From Sphingobium baderi (GTDB lineage: Bacteria; Pseudomonadota; Alphaproteobacteria; Sphingomonadales; Sphingomonadaceae): DNA of 64,000 nt. Below, one piece after another: positions 56,537 to 64,000 of this stretch. Within the stretch, counting starts at the first letter, position 1. Each line of letters begins with the position of its first letter. The stretch is taken from contig NZ_CP013264.1 in assembly GCF_001456115.1 (NCBI RefSeq), positions 914,001 through 978,000 on the forward strand, read 5' to 3'. The notes under the pieces were generated by a model. The model saw nothing but the letters and a program-made list of their open reading frames with translations. It ran no database searches and was not told where the DNA came from. The position numbers were made by a program, and so were the translations under genes.

Positions 56537-57284
56537 AAATGGTGGGAAGCCATGGGGGCGAAGGCTGCTGGTTGCGGCCCTTGTCGCGCTGGTCTTCCCC
56601 GCCTTTGCGCTTTCTCAGGCGGCGGAGCAGGATTCCTCTCAGGTCCGGGTCAACGCCGATCCCACATTCCCTTTTTCTCGCGAGATTGAAGCATTCGCCC
56701 AAGCGAACGAGAAGGGCGCGGCCGTTTCGAACGCCACGCTCTTCCTGGGCAGCTCCAGCATCCGTCTCTGGGATATCCAAACCAGCTTTCCAGATGTCGG
56801 CACGGTAAATCGCGGGTTCGGCGGCGCCACCACCCGTGACGTGCTGCATTATTATCCGCGGCTGCTCCCGCCTGCCAAACCCCGGTCCGTGATCGTTTAT
56901 GTCGGGGAAAATGATTTGGCGGCCGGCGCCCATCCACAGGATGTAGCGCGCGACGTGCTGGTATTGCTCAAGCGGCTTCGCGCCGATTATCCCAAGGCCC
57001 ATATCGCCTATCTTTCCTTGAAGCCCAGCCCGATTCGTTGGACGCTCTGGCCCAAAATGGCCGCCGTCAACATGACGATCGCGGCGCGCGCGCGCGTTCA
57101 GGGCTTCGATTATATCGATGTGAGCAAGACGCTGCTTGCGCTTGATGGCCTGCCCGATGCTTCCCTGTTCCGGAAGGATGGATTGCATATGAACGCGCGT
57201 GGCTACGACCGCTGGACCCATATGGTTGATGCTTATCTCGACCATGTGGGGATCGACGATAGCCGTGGCACGGCAGCGTCCTGA
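56493..57284 (+). CDS. SGNH/GDSL-type hydrolase
   Basis: The 263-residue protein has an N-terminal membrane or signal segment (LLVAALVALVFPAFALSQAA) and the GDSL-like blocks: LFLGSSSIRLWD (Ser), NRGFGGATTRDVL (Gly), VIVYVGENDLAAGA (Asn), KDGLHMNARGYD (Asp-His). It is likely a periplasmic esterase or lipase; the substrate is unknown. Starts at 56493 or 56445 overlap hspQ; GGAG before 56493 favours it. Confidence 0.85.
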   Translation: MQTANTSCARFTATRNGGKPWGRRLLVAALVALVFPAFALSQAAEQDSSQVRVNADPTFPFSREIEAFAQANEKGAAVSNATLFLGSSSIRLWDIQTSFPDVGTVNRGFGGATTRDVLHYYPRLLPPAKPRSVIVYVGENDLAAGAHPQDVARDVLVLLKRLRADYPKAHIAYLSLKPSPIRWTLWPKMAAVNMTIAARARVQGFDYIDVSKTLLALDGLPDASLFRKDGLHMNARGYDRWTHMVDAYLDHVGIDDSRGTAAS

Positions 57285-57407
57285 TCCGCCCATTTTATCG
57301 CAAAGTTGGCGAGAGGGATCCAGTCTGGGCACTTTCCTATTGATCCAACGAAAAGCAATATTATTACGATATCCACTAAGGATATAACCACTGCGGGGGA
57401 ACATCAG

Positions 57408-59375
57408 GTGACAAGCGATCCGGCGAAGGCCGCACCCATGGCGGAACTGACGATCCGCGGAGTCATCCTGGGGGCGCTCATCACGCTGCTTTTTACCGCA
57501 GCCAATGTGTATCTGGGCCTAAAGATCGGCCTGACCTTCGCGACTTCGATCCCGGCGGCTGTCATTTCCATGGCGGTGCTGCGGCTGTTCGCTACCGGCA
57601 CGATTCTGGAGAACAACATCGTCCAGACCATCGCCTCGGCCGCAGGGACGCTCTCGGCGATCATCTTCGTGCTGCCTGGCCTCGTCATCATTGGCTGGTG
57701 GCAGGGCTTCCCTTATTGGCTGTCGGCCTGCACCATCGCGTTGGGCGGCATACTGGGCGTCATGTATTCCGTGCCGCTGCGCCGCGCACTCGTCACCGGC
57801 TCCGACCTCCCCTATCCCGAGGGCGTCGCTGCCGCCGAGGTGCTGAAGGTCGGCGCGGGTTCCCGCGAAGGGCTGGAGGAAAACAAGCGAGGCCTTGCCG
57901 CCATCGTCATGAGCGCGTTTGCCGCCGCCAGTTTCTCCATCATCGCCAAGACCCGCCTGATCGCGGAGGAAGCCGCCACCTTCTTCAAGTTCAGTTCGGG
58001 TGCGACATCCATGTCGACCAGCTTTTCCATGGCCCTGATCGGCGTGGGACATCTGGTCGGCCTGTCGGTCGGTCTGGCGATGTTTGTCGGCCTGCTGATA
58101 AGCTGGACAGCCATCGTTCCTTATCTGACAGCACCCTTGGCTGCTGGCGCGGACCTAGCGGAGGTAGTCGGCACGACCTTTCGCATGAAGGCGCGCTTCA
58201 TCGGCGCGGGCACCATCGGCATCGCCGCAATCTGGACTCTGCTCAAGATCCTTGGCCCGATCATCAGCGGCATCCGTTCCGCCCTTGCCGCCAACCGGAT
58301 GCGGAAGGACGGCAATGCGGGATTGCTGGAGCTGACCGAGCGGGACTTGCCCATCAGCATCGTTGGGGGCACGATCATTGCCTCGCTGATCCCCATCGGT
58401 ATATTGCTGTGGGTCTTCGCGCAGGGCGGGCCGATCGCTGCCAATCCGCTTCCCGTCATTGCGCTGACGCTGGCCTATGTGTTGTTCGCGGGCATCGTCA
58501 TCGCGTCGGTCTGCGGCTATATGGCGGGTCTGATCGGCGCGTCCAACAGTCCGATATCGGGCGTCGGCATCTTGGCCGTGCTAGGCGCTTCGTTGATCCT
58601 CGCGGGGATCTACGGTTCAGGCAGAGATACGACGCAGACTCAGGCGCTGATCGCCTATGCCCTGTTCGTGACTGCCATCGTTTTCGGCATCGCCACTATT
58701 TCCAACGATAATCTTCAGGACCTGAAAACAGGCCAGCTTGTCGGCGCAACGCCATGGAAGCAGCAGATTGCGTTGGTGCTAGGCGTGATCTTCGGAGCCA
58801 TTGTCATTCCGCCAATCCTCGATCTGCTTAACAGCGCCTTCGGCTTCGCGGGCGCACCGGGCGCGGGGCCGAACGCGTTGCCCGCTCCACAAGCGGCGCT
58901 GATTTCCGCGCTGGCGCAGGGCGTTCTGGGCGGCAATCTGGACTGGGGGTTGATTGGTTTCGGTGCGCTGATCGGCGCGATCGTGGTGGCCATCGACGAA
59001 CTGCTGGGCAAAGCGGGCAAGCTGCGCCTGCCGCCGCTCGCGGTGGGCATGGGCATTTATCTGCCCATGGCGCTGACGCTGCTGATCCCGGTGGGCGCGG
59101 TCATCGGCCATTTCTATAACCGCTGGGCCATGCGGCAGTCCAATCCCGATTTTGCCGAGCGCATGGGCGTGCTGATGGCGACGGGCTTCATCGTCGGGGA
59201 GAGCCTGTTCGGGGTAGCCTTCGCGGGCATAGTCGCAGCGACCAACAGTGACGCGCCGCTGGCGCTGGTGGCGGAAAATGGCTGGGCCGTGCCGCTTTCG
59301 GTTATCGCCTTCTTCGGCGTGATCGCGGCGCTTTATGCGAGGCTGCGGCGTTGGGCGAGTGCGTCGCTGGGATAA
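57408..59375 (+). CDS. OPT-family oligopeptide transporter
   Basis: The 655-residue integral membrane protein of the oligopeptide transporter (OPT/YSL-related) superfamily has AELTIRGVILGALITLLFTA, NVYLGLKIGLTFATSIPAAV and SDLPYPEGVAAAEVLKVGAG, with about 16 hydrophobic helices. It probably imports short peptides or metal-peptide complexes by proton symport. The GTG at 57408 preceded by GGGGGAA is preferred; a TTG at 57306 would add 34 non-conserved residues. Confidence 0.9.
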   Translation: MTSDPAKAAPMAELTIRGVILGALITLLFTAANVYLGLKIGLTFATSIPAAVISMAVLRLFATGTILENNIVQTIASAAGTLSAIIFVLPGLVIIGWWQGFPYWLSACTIALGGILGVMYSVPLRRALVTGSDLPYPEGVAAAEVLKVGAGSREGLEENKRGLAAIVMSAFAAASFSIIAKTRLIAEEAATFFKFSSGATSMSTSFSMALIGVGHLVGLSVGLAMFVGLLISWTAIVPYLTAPLAAGADLAEVVGTTFRMKARFIGAGTIGIAAIWTLLKILGPIISGIRSALAANRMRKDGNAGLLELTERDLPISIVGGTIIASLIPIGILLWVFAQGGPIAANPLPVIALTLAYVLFAGIVIASVCGYMAGLIGASNSPISGVGILAVLGASLILAGIYGSGRDTTQTQALIAYALFVTAIVFGIATISNDNLQDLKTGQLVGATPWKQQIALVLGVIFGAIVIPPILDLLNSAFGFAGAPGAGPNALPAPQAALISALAQGVLGGNLDWGLIGFGALIGAIVVAIDELLGKAGKLRLPPLAVGMGIYLPMALTLLIPVGAVIGHFYNRWAMRQSNPDFAERMGVLMATGFIVGESLFGVAFAGIVAATNSDAPLALVAENGWAVPLSVIAFFGVIAALYARLRRWASASLG

Positions 59376-59407
59376 GGATTGGCCGCCGTCGTTCCCCACC
59401 TAACAAA

Positions 59408-59440
59408 AGAGGGCCGCGTTTCACGCGACCCCCTTCCTTC
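59408..59440. terminator. Bidirectional terminator candidate
   Basis: The hairpin GGGCCGCGT/ACGCGACCC (59411-59431, one internal mismatch) is flanked by A-rich and T/C-rich tracts. It lies between the convergent OPT and TonB-receptor genes. Confidence 0.6.
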
Positions 59441-59460
59441 TTCCCGAACCCGTCCGCGGA

Positions 59461-61785
59461 TCAGAAGGCGTAGCGCGCCATGATCTGAAACACCGGTCCG
59501 GCTTTTTCGCTTTCCAGCTCATATTCGTCGAAGTCGCGGTCGATCTGGTCCGCGATATTGTCGAACTTGTTGAAGGCTTCTCTTTTCCTGCCGTTCAGGA
59601 GGTTGGAGCCGACCGCACGGATGGTGAAAGTCTTGCCGAACCGCTTTTCGACGAAGATTTCCAGTTCCGCACCATAGGTGGTGGTCACTTCCTCCGCGAT
59701 CACCCGGCCAAAGGCGCTGCCCTGCTTGCGGTATGTCGCGCCGAAAGCCGCGCCGAAGTTGGGGAAATCCTGAATGAAGCCGAAATTATAGACATATTTG
59801 GACTGATCGTTGAACCTGCGCTTGCCGATAAAATCCCGCACTTCGCTGTCCAGCCAGGACAGGTTGCCGAACACGCCAGTATTGGGCAACCCTACAAAGC
59901 CGAGGTCGGTCGACAGGTCGAATTCGACGCCCCATACCTTGCCGTCGCCGACATTGCGCGGCTGATAGACGAAGGTGCCTTCGCCTTCTGAACCTTCGAC
60001 CCCGGTGTTGGTCAATTCGATCAGGTCCTTGACCTTGCGATAGAAAATATTGGCACCGAAAATGCCGCCCGTGCCCATCCGATGCTCATAACCCAGGTCA
60101 AAGCCCCAGGCGCTTTCGGGCCGCAACTGCGGATTGCCTAGCAGGTCGCTGTCGCCCACTTCTTCCTCCAGCAGCGCCGGGGAGATATAGTTGAAATCGG
60201 GACGGCGCAGCGTCCGCGCGACCGATCCGATGATGCGGTCGCTCTCGCTCAATGACAGTTTGAACGAGGCGGAGGGCAGCAGCTTTTCATAATCGGCCCT
60301 TTGATCGGCGAGCGCGGCCGCTACCGTATAGTCGGTGATGCGTACCTTCGTCGTTTCGTAACGCAGGCCCGCTTCCCACTTCAGCCTGCCGGTGTCGCCT
60401 TCGACCAGTGCGAAGACATCACGGCGCTTTTCGCGGATGCGGTTGTCACCGCCGTCAACCGGCTCGAAATCGTCGAACGCCGCCGCCAGATTGTCCGGGT
60501 TCTGTTTGAACTGATCCCAGGTTGCGCTGGCGTCGCTCTCCTGCTCGCTTTCGAACATGCCGGTGCGGCGCCTTTTATCCTGATAATAGCCGCCGAAAAC
60601 GAATTTCGCCTGCTCGCCCAGCGGCACTTCATGCTCCAGTTTCACGGAAAATTCGGTGTCGCGAATATCGGTCCGGGTTCGCTGGCCCGAAAATTCCAGA
60701 TCCTCGAAATCGATCTCATTTTCGGTTTCGATGCGATCTTCGGTGAAGCGCGCATAGCCAACGCGGACGGAACTCTTACCCGCCGACCATTCATGGCTCA
60801 GCTTGCCGTCGATAGTGTAGTTTTCCTGATCGATATCGGCGATATTGCTATTGTCGGTCAGCAGATTGCCCACTGGCACCGGCCCATTCACCGCAGTCGC
60901 ATCGTCATATTCGAAGCTACGCTCCGTTTCCTTGCGGTCGGTGCGGACATAGAAACCATTCAGCTTGAAATCGGTGGTTTCGCCGTCAATCTCATAGGTG
61001 CCGTTGAAGCTGTAATCCTTGCCATCGCGGGTGTCCGTCTGATCCTCGCGATTGTCGAAATCGTCGGTCGCATAGTCAGGATTATTTTCCGGCGAATCAC
61101 CATAGCGCAGGCTTTTCTTGCGTTTGGGGTTATGGCGGCCCTGCAGGTTCGCACCCAGCAGCAGGCGGCCTGGTCCGGCCTTGCCGCCCCAGACCAGACC
61201 CAGGCTCGGCTCCAGCTCGTCGTCGTTGAACAGCAAGCCGCCCGCGCGGACATAGCCACCGTCCAGTTCATAACCGTCGCGCAAATTGATGTTGAGCGAC
61301 CCCGCCACCGCGTCCCCGGTGCGCCGGGCGGAGGAGGAGCGGATGATTTCCACGCTGTCGATCAGTTCAGCGGGAATACGGTCGAGGAAAAAGCTGCGGT
61401 CGGCGGCCGAACCCGGCACACGCTCACCGTTTATCAAGATCTGGGTATAGCCCGGGGGCAAACCGCGCAGACGCGGAGCATCGCTTTCGATCACGTCCGA
61501 CAGAAAGGTGACGGAAGGCACGCGCTTCAGCGCGTCGCCGGCGGTCAGCGGTTCAAAGCGCTGGAAATAGTCTGTGCCATATTTCAGCACCGGCTCTGGC
61601 GTATCGGTACGGTCGCGGTAGCCGATCCCTGCGATGACGACGATCTCATTGGCCGAAGTAATCGGTCCGTCTGCGCGTGTTCCTTCGTCGGCCGGAGCGG
61701 GTATGGATTGCGCCATAGCAGAAGCAGAAAGAAGCGCGACAGACGCGCAGCCAAACATGACCCACTTATTCGTGACCATTATCAC
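59461..61785 (-). CDS. TonB-dependent receptor, phytase-linked
   Basis: The 774-residue outer-membrane receptor has a signal peptide (MFGCASVALLSASAMA), a TonB-box-like EIVVIAGIGYRD, a plug domain (RLRGLPPGYTQILINGERVP, SVEIIRSSSARRTGDAVAGS) and a beta barrel ending in IMARYAF. It is divergent, 79 bp away, from a phytase gene. Import of inositol phosphates or their metal complexes is inferred from this neighbour alone. Confidence 0.92.
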   Translation of the reverse strand: MIMVTNKWVMFGCASVALLSASAMAQSIPAPADEGTRADGPITSANEIVVIAGIGYRDRTDTPEPVLKYGTDYFQRFEPLTAGDALKRVPSVTFLSDVIESDAPRLRGLPPGYTQILINGERVPGSAADRSFFLDRIPAELIDSVEIIRSSSARRTGDAVAGSLNINLRDGYELDGGYVRAGGLLFNDDELEPSLGLVWGGKAGPGRLLLGANLQGRHNPKRKKSLRYGDSPENNPDYATDDFDNREDQTDTRDGKDYSFNGTYEIDGETTDFKLNGFYVRTDRKETERSFEYDDATAVNGPVPVGNLLTDNSNIADIDQENYTIDGKLSHEWSAGKSSVRVGYARFTEDRIETENEIDFEDLEFSGQRTRTDIRDTEFSVKLEHEVPLGEQAKFVFGGYYQDKRRRTGMFESEQESDASATWDQFKQNPDNLAAAFDDFEPVDGGDNRIREKRRDVFALVEGDTGRLKWEAGLRYETTKVRITDYTVAAALADQRADYEKLLPSASFKLSLSESDRIIGSVARTLRRPDFNYISPALLEEEVGDSDLLGNPQLRPESAWGFDLGYEHRMGTGGIFGANIFYRKVKDLIELTNTGVEGSEGEGTFVYQPRNVGDGKVWGVEFDLSTDLGFVGLPNTGVFGNLSWLDSEVRDFIGKRRFNDQSKYVYNFGFIQDFPNFGAAFGATYRKQGSAFGRVIAEEVTTTYGAELEIFVEKRFGKTFTIRAVGSNLLNGRKREAFNKFDNIADQIDRDFDEYELESEKAGPVFQIMARYAF

Positions 61786-61864
61786 CCCCTGTTTATCGAG
61801 ATAAATTGACGCACGGAATTACTGTTGTATCTAGCGCATCTGATTTAGCGGATATGAGGCAACA

Positions 61865-62956
61865 ATGACCGGATCGTGTAGGAATCATTGCAGTTTTATG
61901 ATATTATGCGTCAGTTTTATTACGATGACAGCGTGCACAACTGGCGAGACGGAAATCCTCATGGCCCGGCGCATCGCCAACGCCGCGCCGGCCGTAAACG
62001 TTACGGCGCGTGGTGAAACCGTTCCGGTGGGAACCGCCAATGCGGACGCGGCGGACGATCCGGCAATCTGGCGCAACGCCGCCGATCCGGCGCAAAGCCT
62101 GATTGTCGGCACCGACAAGAAGGCCGGTCTTTATGTCTATGGGTTGGACGGCAAGGCTCGTGACTTTCTCGACGCGGGCCGGGTCAATAACGTCGATTTG
62201 CGCGACGATGTGCCGATCAACGGCAGTAACGGCATCCTCGTGGTCGCGAGTGACCGCAACGATATCGCCAATGCCAGGCTTGCCCTTTTCCGCCTTGATC
62301 CCACGACCGCCAGGCTGACGGCTTTGGGGAAAGTCGAAGCGGGCACGGGTGAGGCCTATGGCATTTGTATGTCCCGCCAGGGGGGAACTACCTACGCCTT
62401 CATCGTCCTGAAGGATGGCACGGTGAATCAGGTCGCGCTCGACACCTCTGCGGCGACACCCGCCGGCCGGATCGTCCGCACCATGAAGCTTGGCACTCAG
62501 TCGGAAGGCTGCGCCGTAGATGACCGCACGGGCATTCTCTATGTCGCGGAGGAAGATGTCGGCCTTTGGCGTTTCGATGCCCGTCCCGACGGATCAACCG
62601 CCCCGACAAAGATCGCCGCCGCCGATGGTCGGAATCTGGTTGCCGATGCCGAGGGCGTCGCCATCGCACCGATGGGGGAAAAGGATGGCTATGTCCTTGT
62701 TTCCAGTCAGGGCGACAACGCTTATGTGGCCTACCGGATCAGCGATGACAGCTATGCCGGGCGCTTCCGTATCGCCAATGGCGTCATCGGTGGGGCAGAG
62801 GAAACCGATGGCATCGACCTGATGCTGGGCGATTTCGGTCCCGATTATCCTGGCGGACTCTTCATCGCGCAGGATGGCCACAACGCGACCGTCGCGCAAA
62901 ATTTCAAGCTGGTGGCCTGGGACGATATCGCCCGCGCATTGGGGCTGACGAAATAA
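61865..62956 (+). CDS. Beta-propeller phytase, lipoprotein
   Basis: The 363-residue 3-phytase of the beta-propeller class has a lipobox ITMTAC (Cys near residue 24). Calcium- and phosphate-binding motifs are DDPAIWRN, GTDKKAGLYVYGLDGKA, VNNVDLRDDV, EGCAVDDRTGILYVAEED and ADAEGVAIAP. It releases phosphate from phytate at the outer membrane. It is divergent from a TonB receptor, making a plausible phytate scavenging pair. Confidence 0.92.
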   Translation: MTGSCRNHCSFMILCVSFITMTACTTGETEILMARRIANAAPAVNVTARGETVPVGTANADAADDPAIWRNAADPAQSLIVGTDKKAGLYVYGLDGKARDFLDAGRVNNVDLRDDVPINGSNGILVVASDRNDIANARLALFRLDPTTARLTALGKVEAGTGEAYGICMSRQGGTTYAFIVLKDGTVNQVALDTSAATPAGRIVRTMKLGTQSEGCAVDDRTGILYVAEEDVGLWRFDARPDGSTAPTKIAAADGRNLVADAEGVAIAPMGEKDGYVLVSSQGDNAYVAYRISDDSYAGRFRIANGVIGGAEETDGIDLMLGDFGPDYPGGLFIAQDGHNATVAQNFKLVAWDDIARALGLTK

Positions 62957-62981
62957 GCCCCTATTTTCACACATGAAAACA

Positions 62982-63010
62982 GGGCGGTGGGCATCCACCG
63001 CCCTTTCCTT
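62982..63010. terminator. Intrinsic terminator
   Basis: The perfect 9-bp stem GGGCGGTGG/CCACCGCCC with a GCAT loop is followed by a T-rich tract. It sits between the convergent phytase and aminopeptidase genes. Confidence 0.85.
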
Positions 63011-63012
63011 TT

Positions 63013-64000
63013 TTATTTCTTCGTTGCGAACCAGCGTTGCAACGCTGGTTTCAGCCGCGCACGGGTTTCAATCCGCGTCTTGATGCCCGCAATGGCGCGA
63101 TCCACCACCTTGCGCGATTCGGGCGTCAGATATTGGGCCGCATAACCGTCCAGCTTCTGCGCCATGGCCGGGTCCGCAGAACCGCCGCCCAGCCGCGCCA
63201 ACGCCTGCGAACGGGCCGAAACATCGATCAGCGCCTCATATTGCTGGCGATGGGCCAGCACATAGTCGACAGCGAGCATCGGATGCTCATAACCCACCTG
63301 CGCGATGATGGCTGCGCTGGTGGTCTTGCCCGGCTCGTCCGTCAGCGCGAGGTCGAGCGCCTGGCCAGCGAGCATCTCATCCTTCGTACTCCCCAGCAGC
63401 GCAAAGAGCTGGCTCTTGTCGAGATCGGTCTTTGCGCCGTTCGCCATGGCGCGCAGCTTGTTCCATGTCGCCTGATCGGCATTTTTGGCGATGATACCCA
63501 GCCAGACATTGCGGAGGGGGCCATCCAAAGCCGCCGGGTTGGAACCTAGCGCAGCGAAACGGCGATTGGCCTCAACCGCCACCGTCTTGTCGCCGACCGC
63601 GCCCAGCGTCGAAACGAGGCTGGAGCGCAACACAGGGATCTGCGCGCCTTCGCCCTGCTTCGCATCATAACCGATGGCGGCCAGAAGCGGCGTCAGCTTT
63701 GCCGAGGCATAGACCGCGATCCTGGCCTGCGCGGCGGCGTCGCCATCCAGCATCTCATGGGCGCTTTCCAGATAATCCGGCACTTGCGCCAGCACGGCGG
63801 GACTAGCGCTGCCGGGCACCGCATCGACAAGATCGAGCGCGAGGTCCATCGGCTGATAGCCGCCAAGGCCAAGCTGCCAATTGTCCGCCAGCAGGCCGAT
63901 CTGGTCGATGGAGGGGAATTTCGTGAAGTTTTTCGCCAGCGCCTGCACATTGGCGGCCGGATAGAGCGAGCGATAATAGCCCGACTGCCCCGCATTGACG
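63013..64000 (-). CDS. M1-family aminopeptidase, C-terminal part
   Basis: The gene runs off the right edge; the last 329 or so codons are visible. The sequence (NAGQSGYYRSLYPA, LAKNFTKFPSIDQIGLLADN, WQLGLGGYQPMDLALDL) is the ERAP1-like helical C-terminal domain of M1 zinc aminopeptidases. The catalytic HExxH part lies outside the window. It ends at 63013 beside the terminator shared with the phytase gene. Confidence 0.82.
   Translation of the reverse strand, partial: VNAGQSGYYRSLYPAANVQALAKNFTKFPSIDQIGLLADNWQLGLGGYQPMDLALDLVDAVPGSASPAVLAQVPDYLESAHEMLDGDAAAQARIAVYASAKLTPLLAAIGYDAKQGEGAQIPVLRSSLVSTLGAVGDKTVAVEANRRFAALGSNPAALDGPLRNVWLGIIAKNADQATWNKLRAMANGAKTDLDKSQLFALLGSTKDEMLAGQALDLALTDEPGKTTSAAIIAQVGYEHPMLAVDYVLAHRQQYEALIDVSARSQALARLGGGSADPAMAQKLDGYAAQYLTPESRKVVDRAIAGIKTRIETRARLKPALQRWFATKK

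Noticed and set aside
60301..61809. Plus-strand open frame of 502 codons opposite the phytase-linked receptor
   Set aside because: Antisense to a clear TonB receptor with signal peptide; no family features.

Overview
This window looks like the chromosome of a GC-rich alphaproteobacterium, most likely a sphingomonad (Sphingobium/Novosphingobium/Sphingomonas type). The reasons are the many TonB-dependent receptors, the complete-looking aerobic cobalamin pathway, the protein-level resemblance of the catabolic genes, and the dense 4-nt gene overlaps. The assignment rests on reading alone; no database search was possible.

Layout. 1-3055: a metallophore-type locus, with a partial SbnA-like PLP synthase divergent from an ATP-grasp ligase over a Fur-like palindrome, and a PepSY membrane protein with its own Fur-like site. 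3592-8736: the first cobalamin riboswitch, driving a TonB receptor, a second PepSY protein and a NiCoT cobalt/nickel permease. 8762-9247: a small unrecognised HTH-like protein. 9291-30139: a second, near-identical cobalamin riboswitch leader followed by a roughly 20-kb aerobic B12 cluster in the order cobW, N, G, H, I, J, (K on the other strand), L, E, M, B, F, O, bluB, DUF1636, cobT, cobC, cobS, cobD, cbiB, cobQ, cobU. It covers most steps from precorrin-2 to adenosylcobalamin. cobA, the cobaltochelatase subunits CobS/CobT (P. denitrificans sense) and the cob(II)yrinate reductase are not here. cobQ carries an in-frame loss of about 97 residues spanning its catalytic N-terminal core.

30182-32398: a higBA-like toxin-antitoxin pair, a tyrosine integrase and a 45-bp 3' fragment of tRNA-Gly(GCC). 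The fragment's polarity implies that an integrated element ends here and extends leftward, possibly carrying the B12 cluster. 32663-38205: a minus-strand accessory set (LLM flavin oxidoreductase, SDR, NifU-like CxxC protein, TetR regulator, TonB receptor). 38357-41056: a rearrangement scar where a phosphotransferase gene and kdpB, both lacking their 5' parts, meet head to head near 39510, followed by kdpC and kdpE with no kdpD. 41158-44829: a membrane PAS-GGDEF-EAL protein and an IS3-family element.

45056-49039: a nitric-oxide detoxification operon (small zinc-ribbon ORF, cupin, quinol-type norB, nnrS). 49067-56017: an integrated mobilizable element with traD and traC, a recognisable Ti/IncQ-type oriT, MobQ relaxase-helicase traA, an AlpA-like regulator, a DUF1778/GNAT toxin-antitoxin pair and a large serine recombinase. 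The recombinase frame reads through an intact tRNA-Ser(CGA) on the opposite strand. 56165-64000: core-like genes, namely hspQ, an SGNH hydrolase, an OPT transporter, a TonB receptor divergent from a lipoprotein beta-propeller phytase, a terminator, and a C-terminal fragment of an M1 aminopeptidase running off the right edge.

Gene logic: riboswitches would shut down corrinoid and cobalt uptake and B12 synthesis when cobalamin is plentiful. Fur-like sites link the left edge to iron limitation. Several mobile elements punctuate the rest and account for the truncated genes.
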